From Pyxicephalus adspersus (Eukaryota; Chordata; Amphibia; Anura; Pyxicephalidae): a DNA stretch of 64,000 bases. Positions within the stretch are counted from its first letter, which is position 1. Each line of letters opens with the position of its first letter. The notes below the pieces were generated by a model, which saw nothing but the letters and a program-made list of their open reading frames with translations, was not told the origin of the DNA and made no database searches. The translations under genes and the position numbers were made by a program. The stretch covers positions 83,962,071-84,026,070 of the forward strand of contig NC_092859.1 in assembly GCF_032062135.1 (NCBI RefSeq), written 5' to 3'. Positions 42,007 through 53,132 of this stretch are shown piece by piece.

Positions 42007-42191
42007 CAGTAACATAATGCGCTGAGGCGCTGTGATGTAATATGACCAGAAGAGGCGTCACAGCTGCATGTTATAGTGCGAGTGAATGATTCATTCTGCC
42101 ATTGTATCTGTACTGCCTTCTGTATCATTCCTTTATCCCCCCCACATGGTCTGTAAGCCTCACATATTGTGTATCTGTCTGTATACATTAA

Positions 42192-43406
42192 AGGAGAAAT
42201 AAACTAAGAAAGTCACCAAGAAGTAGTACTAATTGTATGCAATGTCTTTTCTTTCTTTGGCTCCTGGTTGCGTTTTGTTTAAAATCTCATCACAAAAATT
42301 TTTTTGAGACATCTCCTCCCTTCTATCTTTGCCCCTATGGTGGTAAAAAGAGGAATCCTGCAGCCTCTTGTGTCACAAATTGCAGGAGACCGGGGGCTGC
42401 TCCAGGCATCACTAACCCCCCTGGCGGTAATCCCAAGTGCAAAAAGTGGTAACCCCAAGCCACACTCGGGGGTGAATTTAGGGCCTACCTGGTCCTCACA
42501 AGCCCGCGGTCCTCCGGGCCAGCATCTGTGTCCCCTGGCCTCACATCCCAGCATGTGAACATTGGCGGGCGGCATGCGTGGTGGGCAGCAAAAAAATTAC
42601 ACCTTCAATCCCGCAGTGCAGTCTGATCCCTCGGGGCTTGTCCTGCATCGAGTCCCGCTTCGTCCAAGAGCCAGCGTTCCGGGCGCCGCCATCTTGTCTT
42701 CTTCTTCCTGGTTCTTCATCCTATGTCACCCAACTCAGGCGTGAGATCAGGTGACGTAGGATGAAAAAAACATTTTTTCTTTGCATAAAAAGTCAAAGAG
42801 AAACTTTGCTCAGCATGCGCAGAAGGAGCACCCAAGAACCTCCCAGGATGCCCGACGTAGGTATCCCGGGAGGCTTTGCACTCCCATTCATTCTCGATCG
42901 CCTAGGCCAGAGGTCAGCAAACTTTTTTGGCCACTAGGTCATTTCAGGGGTAGGCCGGAGCACACTAGACCGTACTCTCTCTTGAGTCCTGCCCTAATGG
43001 CTCCGCCCCACTAGGAACGCCCCCTAAAGGGAAATCCCTCTCCTCCGCAATGCATACAGAGTAGAGGGAATGTTAGCTATTTACCACGGTGGCGGAAATG
43101 TTAACGCCGGCCACGGTAAATAGTGAAGAGAGCCACCGCACCAAGGCTAAAGACCCACATGTGGCTCCAGAGCTCCGGTAGTTTGTTCCGGCTCCGCTGT
43201 GGGTAGCCGGCCAGCATTAGGGTTAGGCTGGAACAAACTACCGGCTAGTCCGTATCTGGCCTAAAGGCCGTAGTTTGCCAACCTCTGACCTAGGCGATCA
43301 AGAGTTAGGTGGCAGTGCTGCACCCTTTTTTTTTTTAGTTAAACCTGTACATAAAAGGGTTCGCTACCTTTTTATGTAAAGTGAAAATTCTGAGTTTAGG
43401 TACGCT
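42192..43406. mobile_element. piggyBac-like MITE, copy 2, interrupted by other repeats
   Basis: Flanked by TTAA at 42188-42191 and 43407-43410. The right end 'attctgagtttaggtacgct' is identical to that of 12458-12799, and the middle segment at 42590-42760 ('accttcaatccc', 'gccgccatcttgtcttcttc', 'gatcaggtgacgta') is recognisably the same family. It has been enlarged by a 'cccctggcggtaa' frog repeat (about 42403-42590) and a hAT MITE (42908-43287). Its left end lies only about 180 bases from the CEP83 promoter. Confidence 0.55.
42908..43287. mobile_element. hAT MITE nested in piggyBac-like element
   Basis: The ends CAGAGGTCAGCAAACTTTTT and, inverted, CAGAGGTTGGCAAACTACGG are inverted repeats. 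The flanking octamers GCCTAGGC (42900-42907) and ACCTAGGC (43288-43295) differ at one base. It is 380 bp and non-coding, and GC-richer than average. Confidence 0.82.
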
Positions 43407-43410
43407 TTAA

Positions 43411-45649
43411 AGTGTGGGAATTCACAGACAATGTAATCGGTACACAGTAGCCAAGCAGAACTGAGCAATGAGAAGGGATCTGGAGGTCTCAGAGGGTCCC
43501 AGGTTTGGGGCTTTGGAGCAACCACCAGCAGTACATTGGGTCAATACATCAGCGGTGTCTGGACGTGTTGTGACAACACATGTCATTCTCTGATGCACAA
43601 AGGTCATCTTAAAAAGAAAGCCACCAATGATTTGAAGTATCTGCCTGGTTTCATCCCTCTCCTCTTCTGTATAGTATAGGTTGTGAAATATGTAAAGTAA
43701 TTACCTTGAAAACATAAAGACTCCATTTCCTGGGTCACCCATAAAGTCCTTAATTAGTGTGATAATAGTGAAAATAAGTAACATTATCCAGGGAAGATCA
43801 TTCAGGACTCTATGAACTCGATCCATTTCAAGTCTGTCAACAGGGATGCCCTGTGTTATCTCCTGAAATGATTTGTATTTCAAGTTTTAGCAATCAATGT
43901 CCTCATCATACCCTCCAAAATGGTATTATTGATGTTCATCTGCCCTTCAAATGTATTGTGATACCTACATAGACTGTAAGCTTTTCCACCATCCATAAAT
44001 GTATATGTTTAAACAAGTTTAAAGCTCCTGCACCTTCTGTATTGATACTACATGTCCTATTAGATTTAAAGCACCTTTAAAAGGTTAAAAACTACCTAGC
44101 CCCAGCTGTTAGCAATATAAGTCCAGATCAGACCAAAGCAATGTAAAGGCAACAATGTGCAAATTTGAGGAATAGATGGAAAACTCAATCACTTTAACAA
44201 CTATAGCAGTGGAGGTGGTCATTAGTAAGGGATATAAATTGCAAGTGACCGACAGATACCAACAATGCCACAGTAGGAGGAGAGGGCCACAGGAGCTTAC
44301 AAACTGTTGCAATGCTTTCATGAAAAAGTTTTACAACAAGGTAGCATCTTTAACTAAGCAAATGGAGACAATTACCAATCAAATTAGTGACAACTAAGGT
44401 TGCCTGATACTTAGCGAAGTCCCTGAAACAGGTTTAAAGTGCATTTACGATCTGTACAGCTGAATTCCTGGGCAGCACACCGCAGTAGGATTGCTAGGTC
44501 TGCAATAGATTTATTAGGATGAGACATGTTTTCACACTAAAGAGTTGCAGAATTATAAAGTGGTCGAGTTAGGTTTCGATCCATGACAGTGCTACTGTAG
44601 AGCAGCCAAAGAAGGAAATAGTTGAAGCTGTAAACTTGTAATGAATCTGTCACATAATATCCCACTGCTCCTGTTTAACATTGCCTTGCTGTGCAACAGA
44701 ATTCTAAAATGTTCTCCAGAGTCTTTTACTTGCTAATTTAAGCACTTAGAGATTCAGCTTAATCAATTTAATAAACAAAAAAAAGTGCACATGGGATGTG
44801 CAATATGCTGTTCTAAAAATAAGAGTTTGGCTGGCCCTTACCTGGTCAACGCTCAGGATATTTAAAAAGGTAAATCCTGTTCTGAGGGTGTGGGCACTGG
44901 TGGCTGCATTTCTTTATTTCCTGTTGGTGTATATGATGAAAGCTACAGAGAAACATGCAGTCTATTTTTCCTACAATCTGGTTGGAAAAATAGACTGCAA
45001 ATAGACTGCTTTTATTTTTCCCCCACCCAACTGAAAGGTCTTAAGAGAGTGTCTGTAGGTGTGCATAGAATGGTAACTGAATCTGTAAACTAAGTTTCTG
45101 GCTATGAATATGTAATCAGATACACTGCCGCTTGGTAGTTTTGTCTGTTGGAGGTATAACAGGGGACATGTAGGTAACATTGTATTGCTGTACAACAGAA
45201 ATGATAAAGAGAAGCAGTGTGACAAATTGTGTTATAAATTTCTTCATGCACCGAATTAAACCTGACCTTGACCACTTCCTAATTATATCTGTTTAGAGTG
45301 AAAATATGTGTACTCTTCAGCAATAAATCCAGTACAGACCTGAGAAGGAGTATGATTGAGTCACTAATGAATAAATATATATTTGCAATATGCCATTAAT
45401 ATTCCTGTATTTTCCAATATATTCCTTTAAAATTGTTAAATTCCTGTTTATATGATGCAACATATTTTGTCACATGTAAGGCATCATCAGGAGTAAGGAT
45501 ACATTTTATGGAGCTTTGAAGGTAGGGATACACTCCTGAGATACAACCCATGAAAACAGAAAGAAAATAAAGAAAAATATAAATCTAGGAAAATAAATCT
45601 TGTACTTGTCTCCGGCTGCCATGCAATAAATGTAAATTTTTTAAAATTT
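43411..45649. other. Intergenic DNA upstream of CEP83
   Basis: No coding similarity and no repeat that I can classify. Short open frames (for example 44798-45004) are not convincing. Confidence 0.5.
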
Positions 45650-45894
45650 TTGTAGTTGGAAAGGATCTTTTCCAACAACAAAAGACTGAAAGACAAATAT
45701 ACAGCGCCATTCTGCTCTATTGAGAGGGGAGAACGAGTGAGCGCCACCCCGCTGGTTGTTCATCTTTTGTAGTTCATAGATCCACTAGGCCAGATCCATG
45801 AACAACATTGGACGGCCTCTGTACAATTCTCATCCGAGATGAGCCCTGAGGCTTGTATTAATCGAGAATCATCCAACGTGTACATAGCCTTACT
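45650..45894. repeat. MITE, 'gtacatagcc' family
   Basis: Contains 'aaaggatcttttccaacaac', 'gccattctgctctattgaga', 'caattctcatccgagatgag' and the end 'aacgtgtacatagcctta'. It is the inverse orientation of 19428-19733. Confidence 0.6.
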
Positions 45895-45899
45895 AAATG

Positions 45900-46330
45900 T
45901 GATCAAGACTGGAGAAGATAGACCATTGTGGGAGAACCTGGGTGATCCAGCAAACCTGGAATAGAATATTTATTTAAAACTTTTAAAAGTTGTCTGCTAT
46001 TGCATGGGAAAACTTTGCAACCCTTATCTGCATACCTCACAGAGAGAATTGTTAACAGGTCAGTGAGCTAAACACCAAGAATGCTAATGATTTGTGATAA
46101 ATCATAGTTCTCATTGCAAATCCATGCACATGTCTGTAGTTGCATTACTGCATTTTCACTGATCTTTCATTCATTCTTACCATTATCTGCTTTGACCTGG
46201 TTCATTATTTAAAAATATTTGCTAGCTAAAAGCAAATGATTTGGAATTCCGTTCCAGGTTTGCTGGATCACTTACAAGCTCCCATGATTATGACTCTACT
46301 CCAGTTTAAGATAACTTTAGTTAATAGACT
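45900..46330. repeat. Palindromic MITE, family B, copy 4, interrupted
   Basis: The left half ('gactggagaagatagacc', 'ctgggtgatccagcaaacct') stops at about 45964. The right half ('aatatttgctagctaaaagc', 'ttccaggtttgctggatcac', 'actccagtttaagataactt') resumes at about 46198. The 230 bases between are unrelated to the family. Confidence 0.6.
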
Positions 46331-47282
46331 TTACAAATGCTGCTCAATGGCATCATGTACAACAACACTACCTTTGCACTATAAAACACTGTAATATTTT
46401 GATGAGCCAAAGTATATTTTACGTAACATGGTAAAGTTTTCCTGGACTTTCCCAGTTTCTACAATTTTTTCTGTTATTCTATGGAGATATAGTTGTACAG
46501 TCCAGGAACATTACAGTCCTTATTCAAGCTGGGAGACATATGGCTCAGTAGTACATTTCATTCTCAAACAGAAAGTAAATATATTATGATTATAAGAGAT
46601 ACTCCTAAACATCTGATACAATGTTAGGCAGATGTCTTCCATGGGACCCATTGGGGTTTTGTAATAATATTTTTTCATAGGGCTTTGTACACAAGGTAAA
46701 AATTAGTATCAGAAATAAAAAAATTACAGTACACGCTGTCTATGTCCATATGCCAATATTCTGCCCGGCAGATGCAGGGACATAATGCATTGCCTATGAA
46801 CTATCTGGTTATGATTTTTAAAGAACCAGTTCCATCCACAAAACTTTAAAGCTGAACTCCAAGTGGTTAAAAAAATTTGTAATTTATGTAATCATTATTA
46901 AAACCACTAACATATTTAAAATTCAATTGTGCCTCCTCAATCATTACGGAGCATACTGGCTCTGTTTGGAGTGCTTAGGAGTACAATGAGATATAATAAT
47001 ATGGGATAAAGGATAAGCTCATCAGATTGCTCGCTGGTTCTTCAGTGTCCAGTTACAGGCTGTGCCATATTGCTTAAGGTTTACAAGGCAAAAGATTTTT
47101 TTTTTTTTTGCTGACTGTCACCTCTGAGGATACTCCCTTTTTGTCCTGGTAACCTATGTTGTCAAGACCCAAAATAAGGGAAAATCTAAACTGTCACCAA
47201 TAGATGACACTTGGTGTCTGGTAACAAGTGTCTAAGTTGGGATTTCTTCAACACGGGGAAGATTTCCATTCATTTTCTATTT
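46331..47282. other. Intergenic DNA
   Basis: AT-rich. A MITE-like terminus 'ttaaagctgaactcca' occurs near 46845. Nothing coding is seen. Confidence 0.45.
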
Positions 47283-47605
47283 ATTAGCACTGTGGCCTTT
47301 GCAGCACTAGGTCCCAGGTTCGAATCTATCTGCAAGGTGTTTGTATGTTTTCCCTGCGTCTGCGTAGGTTTTCTCCGGGTACTCCGGCTTCCTTCCACAT
47401 CCCAAGAACCCAAAAACATGCAAATTAGGTTATTCGGCTTTCCTTTAAAAAAACAAAAACAAATTGTCCTTAGACTACATTAATGACATATGGCTATGAC
47501 ATCAGAATATGTGCCTCTTTGAGGGACATTTAGCAGTATGACAATGGACTCTGTAAAGCGTAATATGTCCATGCTATATACAAATTGGCTAATAATATTA
47601 ATAAT
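47283..47605 (+). mobile_element. tRNA-derived SINE (V-SINE-like), nearly full length
   Basis: The head 'gcactgtggcctttgcagca' followed by the B-box GGTTCGAATC (47317-47326) is the tRNA-derived pol III promoter. Next come the core 'tctgcgtaggttttctccgg', 'gtactccggcttccttccac', 'caaaaacatgcaaattaggt' and a LINE-like tail ('tttgagggacatttagcag', 'taatatgtccatgctatata'). It is diverged and not a functional tRNA gene. Confidence 0.8.
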
Positions 47606-48009
47606 TTGCTGCTGTGTCTGTTGGAAAAAAAACTTAGTTTGAAAACTTAAAGCAATTTTCCCAATAAAACACAAATGGGGAAAAACAAACAGTGGTTTAA
47701 CAAATATCTACTCAAAACTGGGTGCAGGACTGCTAACTCTCAGGACTAAGAGTGTAGACAGAACATGATGAACTGTACCCAGAAACACAAATATTGAAAG
47801 TATTTCTTTTACATAGTCTTAATATTACCCACTGGTCATCAAGTTCTTTCTGTCCCTCTGTTATTTGGATGGAATATCTGACTAACAATTAGACAACTCT
47901 CCCTTGTCTGGAGGAAAGAGTGTAACAATCTATTGTAATCACTCAACAGGATCTAACATCCAAGATTGGGCAACACTATCCAAGTTGTCACTCATGTGAC
48001 ACTCTGTAG

Positions 48010-48340
48010 CATCCTCTCTTGAACTTTTTAAAATCTGTGAAACCCTTAAAAAAATGTTCATGTCTTCATGGAACCCCTACTATAATTACTTTGTCCACTG
48101 CTCCCAATATATTAGCAGGGTGTTCAGTGGGAAGAATGTATCTTACAATGCTGGCCAACATTGTCACTGTTACAAATAACCAAAAACATAAATGGTATCA
48201 CTTAAACTTACCTGAAAGGTACAAATTGTTCATTGGCAAAGAACCCCAAGCAGACACTGTAAGAACCATAGTTGAGAAACCCTGCTTATTAGGATTCCCC
48301 TTTGCTCCTTCCCTGACAGGTAAAAAAAAGTAAAAATAAG
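48010..48340. repeat. hAT-like MITE, 'gtttctcaac' family, copy 1
   Basis: Contains 'tgtgaaacccttaaaaaaat', 'cttcatggaacccctactat', 'cattggcaaagaacccc' and 'gttgagaaaccctgctta'. The ends resemble the common CAGGGTTTCTCAAC-type hAT terminus. Related to 55120-55370. The boundaries are approximate. Confidence 0.5.
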
Positions 48341-48731
48341 GTATAAGTGTTTGGCCAGCATAAAGCGTTATTAGACACTGGCCAAAAAGTGAATTGACTT
48401 TTCCTTGAGTGGTCAAAAGTACTAGCACGTTGTAAGTGCAGGTGAATATGTCCTTCATGTAGATGAATACCAGCACAAGTAAATATTTAAAATATTTGAT
48501 GTTTTTGTGCTAGTATTTGCAAACCAACTTAACAAAGTTGGTAACAGGTTCTTTACCGGTCAGGAGGAAATTGTGGTCTAACTGTAAGACAACTGTGCTT
48601 ACGTTAGTATTTCTTGTTGATCAGAATAGCGGTCAAATTCTATCCCTTCTACAACCCAGGTTTGAAAACAAAAATCTAGGAAACCGATTATAAATCATGT
48701 CTTGTTGCCAATGACAAATATAGTTTAATGA

Positions 48732-51700
48732 TTTATTGTTAGCAGTTTTTTTGTTCATAGAAATTTGTAAAAACAAAACATACATATTCTACATGAGAAT
48801 CAAACATAAGTCATTCCTTGAAATAATTCCAAAAACTTTACCATTTTCATAAAACATATTTACACTTTCTTATAAACAATCACAGTTGTCAGTCATTTCA
48901 TTCCATAAGACAAGCCAATATTTCTAAACTGGACAGTACATAAGGTCTTTATATCCTATTTAGGATCGCTTAAATAAGAGAAAATGCAGATGACAGAAAA
49001 TATGGTAAACACTAAACAAATAGAGGCAACATATAATCCCTTGGTCTTATAGTATTTGTGATCTGTAAAATATGACCGAAAATTACAAATAACATGACTA
49101 CTCCTACTTAGAACAGAGGAGCAAAACAACCGACTTCTTTCTGGCCACCAAATGGTTATAGCCATAGCAAGGGTTGGAACCGTGTGTGTAGAGGCAGTGA
49201 TTGGCTACCTCCCACAGATCCCACCTATGAAGCCAATAGTGACCACCCCATTTTTATGGGTATTTAAGCATTTTTATTAACAAATGTGCATTGGAAAAAG
49301 CTTTAAAGTAAATCAGTCTTTATGTCAGCTTTTAAGTATACTCGATTTACTGGGAATCATCTTGTATGTCCATTGAGGTCTATATCATGGCTAGAAGGAG
49401 AATAGACTTTGCAGAGCTTTTTATGTTTTAAAATGTTCTACCTGTTTGCATGAACGAGTTTAATGTGCAAGTCAAATTTAACTCTTTTAAGAATAGGTGG
49501 TGCTTTACAAATTGTGATACAATATTTGAATTGGGATTGTACTCCAAACTAAATTCTTTGTTGATTTTCTGACTACATTGCATCCAGCAGAGCACAGGGA
49601 AAAAAGCATGCTGACAATAGGTAGAATATATTTTGGAAATTTAATATTTTGTGAATGATGCCACAGACAATGTATAACTTAAAAATTTGCTTAATTTGGT
49701 GTTTTCAACCCTTCACTTTTCCATGAATGTGGTCATGTGCATTTTATTTGGGGTGCCAAAGTACCATCACAGCCAAAAAAATGTATTTTAATGAAGTGTA
49801 CCACATGCATGGCATATGTGTCATAGTGAGCCGCAACATTGTAGGCCATGAAACATACTGTATTTGTAAATAAGGTATATTCCTTATACAATAGTCTTGT
49901 CCAAAATCACATGTAAAAGACACTGGAAAAACTGCAGCCACCTCAAAGTGAAACTGAATGTTTTTTTTTTTATTTTACGTTTGGTATCCCTGTGTTAATT
50001 AAACAATATTTAAAGTGTTTGTTTCTTTTCCTAGTAATGTCCCTGACCCCCTCCTCAATCTAGCACCATTAATCTTATACCTTTAGGCCCCTTAGAGGAC
50101 AAATTATCATAGCTAAAATTTGTTTGTAAAAAAGCTGGCAAGATAAAGGCCCCTTTTCACTGAAGTAAAATATTTTCTGGCCTATATAAAATATATGTAT
50201 TAGAATATAAATCTGTGTACCTAAATATTTTTTTAATCAGATTTCAGTACCAAAATATCATATTCTTTATTGGCTTTCAAGGGCTTTGCTAAAACGTTAA
50301 TTAGGTGTGCTAATGCAATTTTGTTTTATTTGTGAAAACTGATAAACATCTTCTATGCTAATGCATAAAAACTATGTAAGACTGGATCATTCATTGTCAA
50401 ATCAATCAAACTTTTGGGATATAAAATCCTTCAAAGAAGACATGTATAGTGCAAGATCTCATCAACAAAAAATCAATGTGTGTTTGTAGTGCAGAATAAC
50501 TGCTGGCATGCAAATCTCTAGCCTATTCATCCTATTTAATCTTCATTGACTTGACCAGTGTCCTTTATCGTGACTGGTCCCTGGTGTCCGCAGAAAACAA
50601 ACAGGAACTATAGTTGGCCAGCAAGCACTCCTAAAGCTTCTGAATATAGCAAAAGTTTTGTTCTTCTTGACATGCTCTGGGATTTTTTTTATTTTCCTCT
50701 AAATTTACAGCACTGTTGTGATTAGTGTTTCTGGCGTACAATGATGTCAAACTTTTTCTAGGTTGTTAGTGGTTTTGCCCACTCTGAATAGTTGAATTGT
50801 AATAAATATTTGTTAGGGGTTGGGGCAATTTTTTTTTTTTTTTGGGTGGTGCATTCACTTACCCAGGGCAGGGTCTGTTGACAGATATGTTGTAGAAGAT
50901 GACCCATTTCCCTTTTTGTATTTTTGTCCTAATGCTAGGTGCTCTGGTCCTCTTTTTTTCTCTGCCCCTTCTCTTAAGGTTAAAAATAGTTAAACTGTTA
51001 CCGGAATGGATGGGAAGTTTTATTTATTTGTGCACTGTGAGCATGTAGTGCGGTCAAAATAAAAACAAGCATTTGGCATTATGGTCCTATTAGAAACTGG
51101 GTACATGCAGTGGGAGGATGGGTAAAAGGGGTCCCATTCTTCTCAACTTTCATCCTTATGGATTTCATGCCTCTCCAGAGCAATAGTATTCCAACCTACT
51201 TGTCCATTCTATGTCACCTGCCTTTCTTTCTGTTGGATAAAGAATGTTATAAAGAAACTTTCCTCTAAATACACTATATCGGCATACAGAATAAACAAAT
51301 AGCTATTTCCTTTTGCATAATTCACGTAACGGAAAAAAAAAACTGTTTTCACAGCTTTGAAATATGCAACTCGTGCCTAAAATTTAACTGTACATACATG
51401 AAAGACTGAATGCTACAATGGTTTAAATCCTTTCTGTGTAAATGACTACTCAGTGTAAACATTGCGGATTACATACTCTATACTGGCAGGGCAACAAATA
51501 TATACTTCATGAATATTAAACCTCTGTACAAAGACTTGATATTACACAAAATAGCCACTCCAAACATCCCTCCATAAATTAAGCCACCCAGACTACAAAC
51601 AGCATCAGCTTGGCTAGAAATGTCACGTTCAATAAGTTCTAGTCTGGAGGAAGGCTGCAGTGTTGTCATTATTTTGAGGTGGGGCTCTAACCAAATAGGA

Positions 51701-52829
51701 AAAAAAAAAAAAAAAAACAAACAAAAAAACTAAATGCTTATTTTAGTCGTCCACAAATCCCTGTGTTTGGCTAACTTTTAAGTCCAACTTGCCATTGTGC
51801 ATCAATCTTTTCCCGTGTTGGGTCTCTTCTACTAAAAGAATAAAAAAGGCCTCGCTGACGAACCTACTACACACATCACTAAAAACTTTGTAGTTAATGA
51901 TAGATATGTAATTGCATCAAAAGAAATGTGTGAATGTGATTAGTGACTTGTTTATTCATTGTATTCGTTTATTTTAAATCTGCTTGCATGTTGTAGAAAA
52001 AAACTTTTCAGCAAGTTTTGTAAGAAAGAAGTGGGTTTTCCTGAGACAATTTTGAAATAGATTAGAAATTGTGCAGTTTATTTAGGACTATATTGCCCTG
52101 AAGTCCAAAGGATCTAAACCATCTATTAAAAGCATTTGTTGTAGTGAAGTATTAAGAAATATATTGGGCTTTTTTTTTTATTAGACATAGGTGTGTGGTG
52201 TTTGACATAAACAAGTTATAATCTTTCAGGTGCGGGTTTTAAAATGAGGAAAAAATCTGGATGGCAAACACAGGTACAGCAACTTTCACCATGTCATTTT
52301 ACAAGAACAAAGCTCCTTCTTTGGTGCCTCCCCTGATGTTCATGTTCTTTTTGACAACGTTCAAGTTTTGAAGTCATTGTATAGAAATAGGGATTTAAAC
52401 ATTCTGTTACAGTTAAATGCAAAAACAATGCACAAGTGAATGTACTTAAACAAACATTGTATTAAACAAACGTCCCATTGAGTTTCTTTTACCAAACCTG
52501 ACAAATATTACAGTAACCAAGATAACCTTTGGTAGGCAAAATCAACTGTACATGAAGCAAAGATATGCACAACAGAGATCCACAGGACAAACACAATGAT
52601 TGTTGATGCTTCTTGCATGGAATATCCACCTTTACTGGTTTCTCTCCTCACAGCTGTCACCTAAAGAAAGGAATTCATTTATGCAACTTTAAGGCAACAT
52701 ATGAAAGTTAGCATGCCAAAAGTGGTTTAAATAAACAGTCTACAAAGCAATGTAGAAATAGAGAAATAAATCCACTTAAAAGGCAACTTCTAGTCTTTAT
52801 AGGAAGTTTGTTCACACAGGCCAAAGTGT
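48732..52829 (-). other. TMCC3: Probable long TMCC3 3' UTR / downstream region
   Basis: From the TMCC3 stop to an AATAAA on the - strand (TTTATT at 48732-48737). The stretch is AT-rich, nearly free of recognisable repeats and long, which fits the multi-kilobase 3' UTR I recall for vertebrate TMCC3. Nearer signals (TTTATT around 51950-51980) are alternatives. An exon-like segment at 52508-52660 is listed separately. Confidence 0.4.
52508..52660 (-). CDS. Candidate alternative TMCC3 terminal exon (unproven)
   Basis: After a good acceptor (CCTTTCTTTAG|GTGACA, - strand) there is a 50-codon open frame ending in TAA: VTAVRRETSKGGYSMQEAST, IIVFVLWISVVHIFASCTVD, FAYQRLSWLL. It has a basic/polar start and one strongly hydrophobic stretch of about 20 residues, like a tail anchor. 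Its phase 0 start is compatible with the phase 0 end of the TMCC3 exon at 56575-56710. It lies 170 bases beyond the normal TMCC3 stop, so it could equally be chance within the 3' UTR. I do not recognise the sequence. Confidence 0.3.
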   Translation of the reverse strand: MTAVRRETSKGGYSMQEASTIIVFVLWISVVHIFASCTVDFAYQRLSWLL

Positions 52830-53132
52830 TCATCTCGACAACATAAGCCGTTCTAAAGCACCTACTATGTGGTCCCAGTTTTTACAAAAAATTGCAAACA
52901 GTGTTACTGCAAAAAAAGTGCAAAAGACGTGGAAACGGCTCCTCATCATTGGTGCTGTGAACTTTGCAATAGTTGACACACAAACCAGGACAACAGTGAT
53001 TAAGGCCACAAGTATGTTTATACATTTGCCCAAGAGTACTTTGGCATTCACTGTTTCAGACTGAACAGCTAACTGTTCTTGCTGGTGCAACTCCAGTTTG
53101 GAGACACGGGTCTGGCAGGATTCCAAAGCTTC
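52830..53132 (-). CDS. TMCC3: TMCC3 terminal coding exon
   Basis: One hundred codons and TGA (52830-52832). [40 protein letters not shown], then TM1, the short basic loop APMMRSR, TM2 and the end [17 protein letters not shown], aligning with W..WDSL..LLEHVLLPS of mammalian TMCC proteins. The acceptor is TTTAATAG|GAAGCT. Confidence 0.95.
   Translation of the reverse strand, partial: EALESCQTRVSKLELHQQEQLAVQSETVNAKVLLGKCINILVALITVVLVCVSTIAKFTAPMMRSRFHVFCTFFAVTLFAIFCKNWDHIVGALERLMLSR

Larger units (their letters stand above)
41480..42010 (-). promoter_or_regulatory. CEP83: CpG-rich CEP83 promoter region
   Basis: CpG dinucleotides are concentrated here compared with the depleted flanks, most densely at 41930-42005. 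The region contains an X-box-like site (41526-41539), an AAAATGGCGCC YY1-like site (about 41718-41729), a full CRE, an E2F-like GCGGGAAA (41975-41982) and a GTCACGTGAC palindrome. There is no TATA box at a fixed distance, which fits a housekeeping-type promoter. It lies directly upstream of CEP83. A divergent transcript on the + strand is possible. Confidence 0.7.

Noticed and set aside
42279..42575. Open frames on both strands upstream of CEP83
   Set aside because: They fall within GC-rich transposon sequence, and frames on opposite strands are equally long.
47283..47330. tRNA-like segment with a B-box
   Set aside because: No full cloverleaf; it continues into a SINE core, so it is a SINE head rather than a tRNA gene.
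51478..51720. 80-codon open frame on the - strand in the presumed TMCC3 3' UTR
   Set aside because: It starts in a poly-T encoded phenylalanine run and has no recognisable homology or splice acceptor.
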